From positions 1 through 33,791 of the IMG/VR virus record IMGVR_UViG_3300037245_000492: a stretch of DNA of 33,791 nt; one strand, 5' to 3'. Position 1 is the first letter of the stretch. Every line of letters starts with the position of its first letter. A program made the translations under genes and the position numbers. Below, in pieces: positions 5,981 through 13,162 of the stretch. Origin of the DNA: a virus. The notes under the pieces are model-generated. The model was not told where the DNA came from and did not search any database. It was given only the letters and a program-made list of their open reading frames with translations.

Positions 5981-6319
5981 TTATACTTTTTGTAAATCTC
6001 TAAGTGTACCCGCTAATTCGTAATCCTCGTTTTCTACTGCTTCAGATTCTAATGCTTCTAAACTGTCGCTTGTTAGCTTTCTAAATTCTGTTGAAAACGT
6101 CCACATAAGACCGTTAGCACGACCAACATAATTACATGTACATTCAATAGTTGCGTCATTTGGTGATGCCTGACCGATATTTAATAATTGTAAACCACAT
6201 TTTGAGCAGTAACTAATATCACATACTTTATATATCTTGCCTTTAATCCTTGTTTGGGCATTTTCGCACGGGGTTGACGATAACGCTATTACATTATCAC
6301 CGATTTCAATTTTTTCCAT
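5981..6319 (-). CDS. Zinc-ribbon-like protein with UVR-like C-terminal hairpin
   Basis: The 112-residue protein starts with an IGDNVIALSSTPCEN strand pair and has cysteines at C38-x2-C41 and C60-x-C62, consistent with a zinc ribbon. The C-terminus, LESEAVENEDYELAGTLRD, matches the helical UVR-type motif (EDYExAxxLRD) found in UvrB, UvrC and ClpC-associated proteins, which mediates protein contacts. The role is unknown. It probably binds zinc and a partner protein. Confidence 0.55.
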   Translation of the reverse strand: MEKIEIGDNVIALSSTPCENAQTRIKGKIYKVCDISYCSKCGLQLLNIGQASPNDATIECTCNYVGRANGLMWTFSTEFRKLTSDSLEALESEAVENEDYELAGTLRDLQKV

Positions 6320-6334
6320 AATATTTATTTTAAA

Positions 6335-6487
6335 TTAGTTTTTAATATAGTATTCACAACCTCCCTCAGCTAAATCCTCTTTGAATCCTGCGTATGCTTG
6401 TCTGTATTTACTAGGAGTTGCGGTAAATCGGTAACATGTTTGTCTTTTTGAACATGTGATGTTTTGGCATAATGAAATATCTGGCAT
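6335..6487 (-). CDS. Small four-cysteine protein (50 aa)
   Basis: ATG at 6487 opens 50 codons ending in TAA at 6335. MPDISLCQNITCSKRQTCYR is followed by FTATPSKYRQAYAGF and a final CEYY. The four cysteines (C7, C12, C18, C44) and the TCYRFTAxPSxYxQxYA pattern recur in tiny conserved phage proteins, presumably zinc-binding. The function is unknown. It is four bases from the upstream gene's stop. Confidence 0.68.
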   Translation of the reverse strand: MPDISLCQNITCSKRQTCYRFTATPSKYRQAYAGFKEDLAEGGCEYYIKN

Positions 6488-6491
6488 GGTT

Positions 6492-6662
6492 TTAGTTTAT
6501 AGTTGAACGTAATACAATATTTACACCTCTCCATTTTCCTAAATACTTATTATCACTTCTTCGTGCTATTTTAAACCGATACGATTTAGTTCTTGGATAT
6601 GCTTTTTGCATTTCTAGTTCATTGTTAAATGCTTCTTCGTTTACTAATAGTTGTGTGTTCAT
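6492..6662 (-). CDS. Small basic hypothetical protein (56 aa)
   Basis: ATG at 6662 opens 56 codons ending in TAA at 6492. The product, MNTQLLVNEEAFNNELEMQ followed by YPRTKSYRFKIARRSDNKYLG, is basic in its C-terminal half (RTK, RFKIARR, KWRG), which could contact nucleic acid. No family is recognised. Its leader is the usual AACTAAATAATT just before the ATG. Confidence 0.58.
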   Translation of the reverse strand: MNTQLLVNEEAFNNELEMQKAYPRTKSYRFKIARRSDNKYLGKWRGVNIVLRSTIN

Positions 6663-6664
6663 AA

Positions 6665-6802
6665 TTATTTAGTTTTTAGATTAACCCTTACCACCTCGCT
6701 ACTTGGAAAATCACAATATTTAGTTGTAACGGGTGGATTCTTTACGGGTTGTTTAACTGTTGTTTTTACCTGTAATTTTTGTTTAACCAAGAAACTAAGC
6801 AT
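6665..6802 (-). CDS. Small hypothetical protein overlapping upstream gene (45 aa)
   Basis: An ATG at 6802 lies inside the end of the 80-aa gene and opens 45 codons to TAA at 6665. The product, MLSFLVKQKLQVKTTVKQPV then KNPPVTTKYCDFPSSEVV, has an internal VKxPPVTTKYC segment. The whole gap to the next start is open only in this frame, which supports a gene. A TTG or later start is possible. The 37-nt overlap is longer than most here. Confidence 0.45.
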   Translation of the reverse strand: MLSFLVKQKLQVKTTVKQPVKNPPVTTKYCDFPSSEVVRVNLKTK

Positions 6803-7008
6803 TCTTTTTTAATACCTTTTTCTTTTAAGAACTCTCTTAAAGATTCTGGTTCTTCTATTTCAGTATAAAACTCCATTCTTTCAGGGTTTGGTATATAGTC
6901 TTTAGCTGAAAATGTGTATCTAACTTCAGGATTACAATCAAAGCTAGCCACTCCAAACACTTGGACTTTCTCTAATTGCAAGTACACTTGTTTTTTTACT
7001 GTTTTCAT
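6766..7008 (-). CDS. Hypothetical protein (80 aa)
   Basis: The 80-residue protein begins MKTVKKQVYLQLEKVQVFG and contains IPNPERMEFYTEIEEPESL then FLKEKGIKKECLVSWLNKNY. The N-terminal half looks beta-rich and the C-terminal half helical. No family is recognised. It is the first gene after the promoter at 7051-7081 and so should be its main direct target. Confidence 0.58.
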   Translation of the reverse strand: MKTVKKQVYLQLEKVQVFGVASFDCNPEVRYTFSAKDYIPNPERMEFYTEIEEPESLREFLKEKGIKKECLVSWLNKNYR

Positions 7009-7050
7009 TTTGTTATAGTTTTATGTAGCGGTGAATTCCTAACTACAATG

Positions 7051-7097
7051 TAAATGTAATTCTTTTTATTAGTTCTCACAACATAAAAGTAATATTA
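7051..7097 (-). promoter_or_regulatory. Promoter TTG-N20-TACATTTA with shared upstream element
   Basis: On the minus strand TTG (7081-7079) is followed after exactly 20 nt by TACATTTA (7058-7051), one base off TAnnTTTG. The 21 bases at 7077-7097, covering the TTG and running upstream into the stop of the previous gene, are identical to 13765-13785 at the other strong promoter. The same element with the same spacing at two promoters argues for shared control. Confidence 0.68.
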
Positions 7098-7292
7098 TTT
7101 ATGTTTTTCTTTCATAGCGCAATATCCTAGCTTGTAGTTTTTGTAGCTCCAACCATTGTTACGATTAGACTCAGCTCTATTTAAAGCCTGTTCAAATGTC
7201 ATGTTTTCAATATAGCAAAAATTATCCTTAGACGCTGTTACTGTTATTAACGTGTCTAAGGATAATGTATATTTGTCTTGATTCCTACTCAA
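7095..7292 (-). CDS. Hypothetical protein (65 aa)
   Basis: The 65-residue product starts MSRNQDKYTLSLDTLITV and contains MTFEQALNRAESNRNNGWSY before KLGYCAMKEKHK. No family is recognised. The ATG overlaps the end of the metallophosphoesterase gene by 8 nt, where that gene's TAG stop lies inside ATGAGTAG, indicating translational coupling. Its TAA forms part of the shared promoter element. Confidence 0.6.
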   Translation of the reverse strand: MSRNQDKYTLSLDTLITVTASKDNFCYIENMTFEQALNRAESNRNNGWSYKNYKLGYCAMKEKHK

Positions 7293-8631
7293 AATAGTGT
7301 GGTATTTTTATTTTAGTCTGTGAGTTTTTATCTATGTTATAAAGCATAAATCCAGACTTTGTTTGTTTATAGTTGCTTTTAACCCAATTTGAAGGAGGAG
7401 AAAAAGCGGGATAACTATAATAATGAAAATCGTTACTTGTGGTATCATCAAATATTGCTTGGTGACTATCTCCTTTTGAAAATTCAATATAATTACCATT
7501 ATACAGTTTATGTTCTTTGCAGTACTGATCTATTTTCTCCGCTTGTTTTGCGTCTAATATAGGTTTAAACCCGAATTTTAAAGACTCGCTATCTTTACCG
7601 TGAGTTAAGACAAATGTATGTTTACCTATTGAGTAGTGTTCTATAAATCGCTCTAGTACATTGTATTCTATTCTGTCAGGGTGTTTAGTTTCTAGTAATA
7701 ATTTACAAGCCATGTTTACAAAATACGAAAATACACCTGAGTGATTGTCTTCACAAATACTATTACAGATAATCTTATCATAAGTAACAAGTAATGTTTC
7801 AATTAAATCTACTTTAAAAGAAATAGCCTCATTAAAAGACTCTTTATCTGACATATTCTGAGGCAAAGAATGTCCTTTTCTAGTTGTTTCACCTCCTAAA
7901 CCATCTAGTAAGTCGCCTAAATCGTCAATCACTAATGTGTTTCCTTTCTTAAAATCAAACACATGTTGTATTAATGTTCTTTTTCTGTTGTTTAATTCTA
8001 CGCTATCCCATTTACCATCATATAAAGGCGATATATTAGCGGATCCGTTAACGTCCATTCCAATATGAATGTCAGTAATTACTAATCTATCAAACCAATT
8101 ATGTTTAATCCCTCCGTTTGGCAGTGATGTTTTTAATGGTTTTACATATTTCTTAATAATATCGCTTATAAATTCTTCGTCTATACCTGTTTGCTCGTGT
8201 AGCGTTGGATTAAAAGCTATATTGTATATCATATGCCCCGCATTGTGAGAAACAAGCTTAGAACTTCTTACAGTGTCTTTGTTTAATCCGTACTTTTTAC
8301 AATATTCGTCTATATCTAAGAACTTATTTAATCCAGGTTCCCACGCTGAAGGCATAAAGAACTCTTCTTTCTTTTCTGTGTCGTTATTATATTGGATTGT
8401 TTCTGTTTTTGTGTCGTTGTCAAATCCTTCAAACACTCCAACGTTACGTAATTTCACAAGGTTTTTTTCTTGCTCGTCGTCTAGTTGGTATCTTGGGTTT
8501 CCTTCTGAGGGGCTTGATTTTACAATAAATCCTAGCGCGCTTGCTTCTTGTGGTTTTAATCGTCTGTTCATACTTAATAGATTTGTTAATGTTCTTTTTT
8601 TATTATTGAGATTTCGGATCGCATACTCCAA
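7285..8631 (-). CDS. Calcineurin-like metallophosphoesterase (phage nuclease-like)
   Basis: This 448-residue protein carries the ordered metallophosphoesterase motifs: D187-I-H189 in VITDIHIGMD, GD-x2-D in LGDLLDG (238-244), N296-H297 in EDNHSG, H344 in VLTHGKD, and GDSH (387-390). The N-terminal 160 residues include a segment like a helix-turn-helix (YCKKYGLNKDTVRSSKL). The fold is shared by Mre11/SbcD nucleases and phosphodiesterases. Given its neighbours (a Rad52-like annealing protein and a NinG-like protein) a DNA-processing role is the best inference, but the substrate is unproven. It ends with TAG overlapping the next gene's start. Confidence 0.8.
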   Translation of the reverse strand: MEYAIRNLNNKKRTLTNLLSMNRRLKPQEASALGFIVKSSPSEGNPRYQLDDEQEKNLVKLRNVGVFEGFDNDTKTETIQYNNDTEKKEEFFMPSAWEPGLNKFLDIDEYCKKYGLNKDTVRSSKLVSHNAGHMIYNIAFNPTLHEQTGIDEEFISDIIKKYVKPLKTSLPNGGIKHNWFDRLVITDIHIGMDVNGSANISPLYDGKWDSVELNNRKRTLIQHVFDFKKGNTLVIDDLGDLLDGLGGETTRKGHSLPQNMSDKESFNEAISFKVDLIETLLVTYDKIICNSICEDNHSGVFSYFVNMACKLLLETKHPDRIEYNVLERFIEHYSIGKHTFVLTHGKDSESLKFGFKPILDAKQAEKIDQYCKEHKLYNGNYIEFSKGDSHQAIFDDTTSNDFHYYSYPAFSPPSNWVKSNYKQTKSGFMLYNIDKNSQTKIKIPHYFE

Positions 8632-8906
8632 ACAACGTTGTCTATTGCTTCCATAATTTTACGTAACATTCTAATTTCTGGTACTGCTTCGTCTGCAAAT
8701 ACTTTTCCTTTTGCGGCACTTCCTTTAAACTCATACATGATTGTATTATGATTTTGAAAGTAATCTATGTTAAAAATTGTGAGTCTGTAATTTAATCCCA
8801 CCAATATACGATGGGATTTTTGTAGGTTCTCTAATGATAAATATCTACCACTTTCGTAAGTTTCGATAATTACGTCTACTTTCTCTAAGATTTCGTGTAG
8901 CCTCAT
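8586..8906 (-). CDS. Helical hypothetical protein (106 aa)
   Basis: The 106-residue, mostly helical protein contains RLHEILEKVDVIIETYES and DEAVPEIRMLRKIMEAIDN. It overlaps the metallophosphoesterase start by 46 nt and starts one base inside the stop of the upstream gene (TAATG). This tight coupling suggests a partner of the metallophosphoesterase, but no family is recognised. Confidence 0.6.
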   Translation of the reverse strand: MRLHEILEKVDVIIETYESGRYLSLENLQKSHRILVGLNYRLTIFNIDYFQNHNTIMYEFKGSAAKGKVFADEAVPEIRMLRKIMEAIDNVVWSMRSEISIIKKEH

Positions 8907-9130
8907 TAGTTGTGATCGTTTATGTAAACCTCTTTTACTCGTTTAGATTCTTTTGCGCTCTTAACTAGCTTTCTAAAATTAGGGTCTTTCTCGTAAAGAT
9001 CGTCTGTATCGGGTAATATTTTATAATCAATCACCTCGTAATTTGCTCTTAGTTTATGTTCTAATACATGTAAATCGCACGCTAGTATTTTAAGCGTGCA
9101 ATTTATAGTTAGTATATCGTTTGGTTTCAT
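8906..9130 (-). CDS. Hypothetical protein (74 aa)
   Basis: The 74-residue protein starts MKPNDILTINCTLKILACDLHVLE and ends KRVKEVYINDHN. It has a helical N-terminal half and a charged C-terminal half. No family is recognised. Its stop overlaps the next start as TAATG and it lies four bases after the 61-aa acidic gene. Confidence 0.58.
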   Translation of the reverse strand: MKPNDILTINCTLKILACDLHVLEHKLRANYEVIDYKILPDTDDLYEKDPNFRKLVKSAKESKRVKEVYINDHN

Positions 9131-9134
9131 ATTG

Positions 9135-9320
9135 TTACATTAATTGGTTGTGTACTTCCTCTTGAATAAAACAACTATCTGAGTTTATTTCGTCAAGTTG
9201 TTTATCTGTCATTTGTTTGCCGTCGTAATCAGCACTAAATACAAATGCGTCGCAGAAATCTGGATAGTCTGCTGTATCTATTCCTTCCATGCATATATTA
9301 TCTATTTTTGTATAGTCCAT
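9135..9320 (-). CDS. Small acidic conserved phage protein (61 aa)
   Basis: The 61-residue acidic protein starts MDYTKIDNICMEGIDTADYP, then DFCDAFVFSADYDGKQMTD and EINSDSCFIQEEVHNQL. Short acidic proteins with the IDxxDYPDFCDA pattern recur in phage and mobile-element recombination clusters, but their function is unknown. DNA mimicry is conceivable because of the strong negative charge. It is two bases after the Rad52-like gene. Confidence 0.65.
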   Translation of the reverse strand: MDYTKIDNICMEGIDTADYPDFCDAFVFSADYDGKQMTDKQLDEINSDSCFIQEEVHNQLM

Positions 9321-9322
9321 GA

Positions 9323-10048
9323 TTAAAGGGTGATTAGTGTTTCAGTTAGAGTTTTGTTTTGTGGCGCTGTTAGCTCGTAGTTTTTAAACTGATCAGCTGT
9401 TACGGCTCCTTTCTTAAGCGCTTCGATAGATTGTTTAAACTGTTTGTCGTTTAGTGTTTTCTTTTTAGGTTTAGGTTGTTGAGGTGTTTTAGGTTGTTCT
9501 TTTTTAGCGGGCGCTTTAGGTTTTTCTTGCATTAAAGAATCGTAGCGAATGTTTCCGTTATTATCTGTAGCGGTTAATTGTACTAATTTACTTCCATTAA
9601 ATGACGTTTGCCAAACCCATTCTCTTAGTTTTAAACCGAACGACTGCTTAAATTTACCATTATTTTCTGTCACCTCATGACCGTATAACTGAACACTAAT
9701 AACAGGATAGTCGTATAATTCTCTACCTATACCCCAATTAAAACAAGCACGTTTAAAACTATCACTAGCTAATCCTTTTTCTTTTTCAGCAAGCGACTCT
9801 GTTCCGGTATCTTCTTTTGATACCCATTCTTTTTTCTTCTCGCAATATATTGATACTATACAGTTTTTATTATCTCTTGTATGCTCTCGTTTCCAATTCA
9901 AAGCACCCGCAACATTGTCGAGTCGTTGCATATCTGCTCTAGCGTCTTTATAAGCTAGTATGGTTGCATATTTTCCTCTGTTTATAGACTGAATCCTAAA
10001 ATCTATTTCGTCGATAGATAAAGGGTCTGAAAGTTTATTTAAGTCCAT
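9323..10048 (-). CDS. Rad52-type single-strand DNA annealing protein
   Basis: The 241-residue protein has the Rad52/Sak core: ARADMQRLDNVAGALNW (36-52), a CIVSIYCEKKKEWVSKED strand region, and GTESLAEKEKGLASDSFKR (82-100) running into ACFNWGIGRELYDYP (101-115). Such proteins form rings that anneal complementary single strands in phage recombination and DNA-end repair. A Pro/Lys-rich linker (about 174-198) joins a short C-terminal tail, which in relatives contacts single-strand binding protein. The metallophosphoesterase and NinG-like genes nearby make a recombination group. The family is well supported by motif order and length. Confidence 0.83.
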   Translation of the reverse strand: MDLNKLSDPLSIDEIDFRIQSINRGKYATILAYKDARADMQRLDNVAGALNWKREHTRDNKNCIVSIYCEKKKEWVSKEDTGTESLAEKEKGLASDSFKRACFNWGIGRELYDYPVISVQLYGHEVTENNGKFKQSFGLKLREWVWQTSFNGSKLVQLTATDNNGNIRYDSLMQEKPKAPAKKEQPKTPQQPKPKKKTLNDKQFKQSIEALKKGAVTADQFKNYELTAPQNKTLTETLITL

Positions 10049-10051
10049 AAT

Positions 10052-10273
10052 TTAGTTTTTAGTTTCAAATAATTCAAAAAATCTATTCATTGGTAAATCC
10101 AACACATGTGATATTTGGTGAGCAAGTAGTAATGGCATGTCTGTATATCCTTGGCATCGGCATAGGCTATTTGCGTACGTTTCTCCTACTCGTTCAGTGT
10201 CTAGTATTCTTTGTTTGTTTTCGTCGCTTAATTGGTTCCAAGCGTTTTGTGGTTTAAATTGTTCTAGTTTCAT
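10052..10273 (-). CDS. Hypothetical protein, possible DNA-binding (73 aa)
   Basis: The 73-residue protein has helices around DENKQRILDTERVGETYANS and LLLAHQISHVLDLPMNRFFELF. The second part resembles a Cro/C1-like helix pair (A-x-I-S-x-V-L-D-L-P), but the match is loose. It is three bases upstream of the Rad52-like gene and probably cotranscribed with it. No family is assigned. Confidence 0.55.
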   Translation of the reverse strand: MKLEQFKPQNAWNQLSDENKQRILDTERVGETYANSLCRCQGYTDMPLLLAHQISHVLDLPMNRFFELFETKN

Positions 10274-10289
10274 TTTGTTTAGTTTTTGT

Positions 10290-10577
10290 TTATTTGTTTT
10301 CTCTTATATATTTCATAAATATATCCTTAGCATTATCTCTTGCGTCATCGCCAGGTGCAATTCCTGCGCCTCTCTCGCTCGGTTCATAAGCACCTTCAAA
10401 AAAAGCAGTTTCAATTTCTTCAAATAATGCATCTATCTTTTCTTCTTCCTCTATATCTTTATAGTACTCTTCGAGTGCAAAATCGTACCCTTCCCAATTA
10501 TCAACACCTCCACCTTCTAGCGCTAATAGTTTTAACTCTGCCGCTTCTAATTCTTTAATTCTTTCTTTAGTTATCAT
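10290..10577 (-). CDS. Acidic conserved phage protein (95 aa)
   Basis: The 95-residue, strongly acidic protein starts MITKERIKELEAAELKLLAL and contains GGVDNWEGYDFALEEYYKD, then EGAYEPSERGAG. The combination GGVDNWxxYxxAL and EPSERGAG recurs in small proteins of phages and prophages from diverse bacteria, function unknown. It sits upstream of the possible DNA-binding protein and Rad52-like gene in the same run. Confidence 0.65.
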   Translation of the reverse strand: MITKERIKELEAAELKLLALEGGGVDNWEGYDFALEEYYKDIEEEEKIDALFEEIETAFFEGAYEPSERGAGIAPGDDARDNAKDIFMKYIRENK

Positions 10578-10587
10578 AATATTTAAT

Positions 10588-10755
10588 TTAGATTAATTCT
10601 TTTAATTCATTCTCGTAAACATCGCCTATTAACTCCATAAAGTCCTCTTGCGTTGTCGTGTGTATTAAGTTGTCTATTACTAAACCTCTTTCGATTTCGT
10701 TGTGGTAGTGAGCTTCTAACGTGAACCCCATGAATTGTATAATTTTAGTTTTCAT
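10588..10755 (-). CDS. Small hypothetical protein (55 aa)
   Basis: ATG at 10755 opens 55 codons ending in TAA at 10588. The product, MKTKIIQFMGFTLEAHYHNE followed by IERGLVIDNLIHTTTQED and an acidic helix, has no recognised family. The ATG overlaps the preceding stop as TAATG, which supports it being translated. Confidence 0.58.
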   Translation of the reverse strand: MKTKIIQFMGFTLEAHYHNEIERGLVIDNLIHTTTQEDFMELIGDVYENELKELI

Positions 10756-10922
10756 TATAGTTCAGTTTTATAAATTATCACATAAGCTATACTTCCAACG
10801 ATAGTATTATAATGTGTGTTTACTGAAATTATAGTGTATTTATCACTGTTTTCCGATAGCCATTTATTAGTCAATGCTTCGTTGTTTCCTGAATACTCTG
10901 AAAATTCTTTTATTTGTATCAT
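10755..10922 (-). CDS. Small hypothetical protein (55 aa)
   Basis: ATG at 10922 opens 55 codons ending in TAA at 10755, sharing one base with the next ATG. The product begins MIQIKEFSEYSGNNEALTNK and continues WLSENSDKYTIISVNTHYN, ending in a strand SIAYVIIYKTEL. The layout resembles a small alpha/beta protein. The function is unknown. Confidence 0.58.
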   Translation of the reverse strand: MIQIKEFSEYSGNNEALTNKWLSENSDKYTIISVNTHYNTIVGSIAYVIIYKTEL

Positions 10923-10932
10923 AATGTTTGTT

Positions 10933-11157
10933 TTAAAGTGATAGTAATTGTTTAATCTTTATATTTACATAGCTATAGAGTTCAAATCCTTCTTTTGTTC
11001 TATTTTTTAATAATTCTTCAGCTACTTTTTGCCTATAACCTAGGAGTTCACCTAAATTAAAAAAACTATATTCATTAAAAGGCATTCTTGCTTGATGTAA
11101 TTTATTGTGAAATTCTCTTTCTTCACTTGAATCGAATGGTGTTTCTATGTATTCCAT
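10933..11157 (-). CDS. Hypothetical protein (74 aa)
   Basis: The 74-residue protein contains SSEEREFHNKLHQARMPF and LLGYRQKVAEELLKNRTKEG, both probable helices, and ends in IKIKQLLSL. No family is recognised. It follows the gene at 11200-11463 with a 42-nt spacer. Confidence 0.55.
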   Translation of the reverse strand: MEYIETPFDSSEEREFHNKLHQARMPFNEYSFFNLGELLGYRQKVAEELLKNRTKEGFELYSYVNIKIKQLLSL

Positions 11158-11199
11158 AATTATATCGTTTTAGATACTGCTAAAGTAATTCTTTTATAC

Positions 11200-11463
11200 T
11201 TAATAACCTACAAAAATGTTATTTTCTTTTAGTTTATTTTCCATCTCCAGCATTGAATTGTCATAAACCTTGAAGTATGCGACTACTTTATCATACTGAT
11301 ATTGTCTTATTTTTCCGTGTGATGCTGCGGTTCTGTATGAATTGTTTTTTAAGCATAAGATTTGTGAGATTCTACTAGACTTTAAATCTGTTCTTTTTAG
11401 GATCGCGTCAATTTTTGATTTCAATTCGTTGCTTAATTTATGTTCTTTTGTTAAGTTCTTCAT
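11200..11463 (-). CDS. Putative helix-turn-helix protein (87 aa)
   Basis: The 87-residue basic protein has an IDAILKRTDLKSSRISQIL segment with the spacing of a helix-turn-helix start, followed by LCLKNNSYRTAASHGKIRQY where a recognition helix and wing would lie. A coiled-coil-like C-terminus (MLEMENKLKEN) could dimerise. It may be a small transcription regulator. Its start overlaps the NinG-like gene stop as ATGA. Confidence 0.5.
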   Translation of the reverse strand: MKNLTKEHKLSNELKSKIDAILKRTDLKSSRISQILCLKNNSYRTAASHGKIRQYQYDKVVAYFKVYDNSMLEMENKLKENNIFVGY

Positions 11464-12017
11464 TTTAATTCTTTTAATTTGTTTAAATATTTTGCTTTTA
11501 ATTCTCGTACTTCGTCTTTTGTGAATTTGTACATACGTGCTGTTATAGCCATTGCATCAAGTTCTAATACGTAATCCATACCGTAACGTTTAATAAGTCC
11601 TAGACGGTAGTTATTTTCGTTCCCCCCAAGGAAACTATTACATTTGCGACATTGTTTATGCACATTGTTTTCGTTAAATATCATTCCTGTGTATAACTCA
11701 GCTTTGTAAAAATGCCCTCCATCCCAAATATCAGCGGTTGTACTTCCGCAACTTATACATGGTTGGTTTGCATCTCTAAATCGGATCCACTTTTGATATG
11801 GTTTTTTAGCTTCTGCAATTAGCTGTTTAATTGATTTATTATCTTCAATGTATTTACGCTTTTCTTTCCGGTTCTCTTTTTCTTGCTTCTTAACTTTCTT
11901 TTTACTGTCTTTTCCTACAAAGATTAATGCACATTTTGTAGAGCAAACTCGTTGCGTTGTTTTAAACGGTGTGAATTTAGCTTTACAAATTATGCATTTC
12001 TTTGGTTTTACAATCAT
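11460..12017 (-). CDS. NinG-like (lambda Rap family) recombination protein
   Basis: The 185-residue protein matches the NinG layout: an N-terminal zinc site C8-x2-C11 ... C25-x3-C29, a lysine-rich helix (36-72), KKPYQKWIRFRDANQPCISC with C87-x2-C90, GGHFYKA (100-106), and H120-KQCRKCNSFLGGN with C123-x2-C126. NinG/Rap of phage lambda is a structure-specific nuclease that cuts branched recombination intermediates. It would resolve structures made by the Rad52-like protein. It is coupled by ATGA overlaps on both sides. Confidence 0.85.
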   Translation of the reverse strand: MIVKPKKCIICKAKFTPFKTTQRVCSTKCALIFVGKDSKKKVKKQEKENRKEKRKYIEDNKSIKQLIAEAKKPYQKWIRFRDANQPCISCGSTTADIWDGGHFYKAELYTGMIFNENNVHKQCRKCNSFLGGNENNYRLGLIKRYGMDYVLELDAMAITARMYKFTKDEVRELKAKYLNKLKELK

Positions 12018-12229
12018 GGGTTAAGTCGTTTTATAAACGCTTCGTTACCGCCTTTTAAATGTTCTTCTAAGGCTGTGTGGTCTAGTTTCGTGCTCATGTC
12101 CAGGAATTCCTTTTGTCTCTTTTCGTATTTCGCCTTTTGGGTTTTAATTGAAGCCCAAATTATTACGGCTAAAAGACCCGCTATAGATAAAGCGTAAATT
12201 ATGAATGATATTTTTGTTAGTGTTTCCAT
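12014..12229 (-). CDS. Small membrane-anchored protein (71 aa)
   Basis: One hydrophobic segment, ISFIIYALSIAGLLAVIIWA (7-26), is followed by a basic, helical C-terminus (KTQKAKYEKRQKEFLDM). The topology would place the C-terminal part in the cytoplasm. The function is unknown. It overlaps the NinG-like gene by four bases, so it is probably translated with it. Confidence 0.6.
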   Translation of the reverse strand: METLTKISFIIYALSIAGLLAVIIWASIKTQKAKYEKRQKEFLDMSTKLDHTALEEHLKGGNEAFIKRLNP

Positions 12230-12231
12230 TG

Positions 12232-12444
12232 TTATTTATTTAAAGTGTTACCTAATTCAATTTCTTTTATTCCTATTCTTAATGCGCTTATTTGCATGTC
12301 TTTTTGTTCTAGCACTAGTCTTACTAATTCAGCAGGAGCAGTTCCTTCTTGACCGTGTTTTTCAATCATTAATTCAGATAAATCTAGCTCATTAACTACA
12401 TCTTCTAACATGTTTTCTAGTTCTTCTTTTGTCCAACAACTCAT
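12232..12444 (-). CDS. Acidic hypothetical protein (70 aa)
   Basis: The 70-residue acidic protein begins MSCWTKEELENMLEDVVNEL and contains EGTAPAELVRLVLEQKDMQI, so it is mainly helical. Short helical proteins of this type with an APAELVRLVLxQK segment occur in other phages, but the function is unknown. It lies two bases from the genes on each side. Confidence 0.6.
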   Translation of the reverse strand: MSCWTKEELENMLEDVVNELDLSELMIEKHGQEGTAPAELVRLVLEQKDMQISALRIGIKEIELGNTLNK

Positions 12445-12446
12445 AA

Positions 12447-12899
12447 CTAATAGTTTATTTGTTTAATTAATTTTCTTTTTATTTTATCTAATTCTGGCTC
12501 CTGAATTTCTAACCATTCCGTGTCCGAAAATACGCGTATGTTTTCAATGTCTTTGCAGTCGTTTATGTATAATGAAAAACGTATCGTGTGGTTTTTAGTA
12601 TTCACCTCGTAGTTTTCGTTGTCTAATACTCCGAACTCACCGTCGTACTCTTGAAAATCTATTTGTATTTCAGGTATGTTTGCTAGGATATTTCGAACTG
12701 TTTTCTTAATATCGAATTGAATTAAAAACTCTCTGCGTATTTCTGAGAATTCTGATGTATCTGACTCTATGTAATACTTATTATTCTTGTGTTGAATAGT
12801 AGTGTACATAGTGCTTCCTACTTGTTTATCAAGGTCACATAAGTACTTAATTTCTAAGTGTCCTTTTACTTCTTTTAATGTATAATATTTTAATTTCAT
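12447..12899 (-). CDS. Hypothetical protein (150 aa)
   Basis: The 150-residue protein is charged and beta-rich in the middle (YEVNTKNHTIRFSLYIND) and ends with a helical KIKRKLIKQINY. No conserved motif is recognised. It lies two bases from its neighbours in the transcript driven by the promoter at 13739-13769. Confidence 0.58.
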   Translation of the reverse strand: MKLKYYTLKEVKGHLEIKYLCDLDKQVGSTMYTTIQHKNNKYYIESDTSEFSEIRREFLIQFDIKKTVRNILANIPEIQIDFQEYDGEFGVLDNENYEVNTKNHTIRFSLYINDCKDIENIRVFSDTEWLEIQEPELDKIKRKLIKQINY

Positions 12900-12901
12900 A
12901 G

Positions 12902-13156
12902 TTATTTATTTAAAGGATGATTTCTTAAGTCATTAAAAATAGAATCTAAAACTATTACTCTTCCTTTTTCAATATAACTCCTTGCTTTTATAGGTATTCC
13001 TTCAAACGTTGGATTTTCTCCTATTATAATACTAGGTACCTTAGATTTTACTTCTTTTCTTAAAGAGTCAAAATCTTTATCATTCATTAATATAGTTGGA
13101 TATTTCATATCCTTAATTTTATTAATCCTTATTTGATGTCTTATTTTTGATTCCAT
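12902..13156 (-). CDS. Hypothetical protein (84 aa)
   Basis: The 84-residue basic protein contains YPTILMNDKDFDSLRKEV and FEGIPIKARSYIEKGRVIVLD. The FxGIPIxxxxxIxxGxVIVLD pattern resembles small phage structural or virion-associated domains, but this is loose and no function is given. It is in the small-gene run after the promoter. Confidence 0.55.
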   Translation of the reverse strand: MESKIRHQIRINKIKDMKYPTILMNDKDFDSLRKEVKSKVPSIIIGENPTFEGIPIKARSYIEKGRVIVLDSIFNDLRNHPLNK

Positions 13157-13162
13157 AATTAT

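Noticed and set aside
11158-11199. Possible promoter before the 74-aa gene (TTG and TTACTTTA)
   Set aside because: The box does not fit TAnnTTTG in register and the spacing is at the edge of the allowed range.
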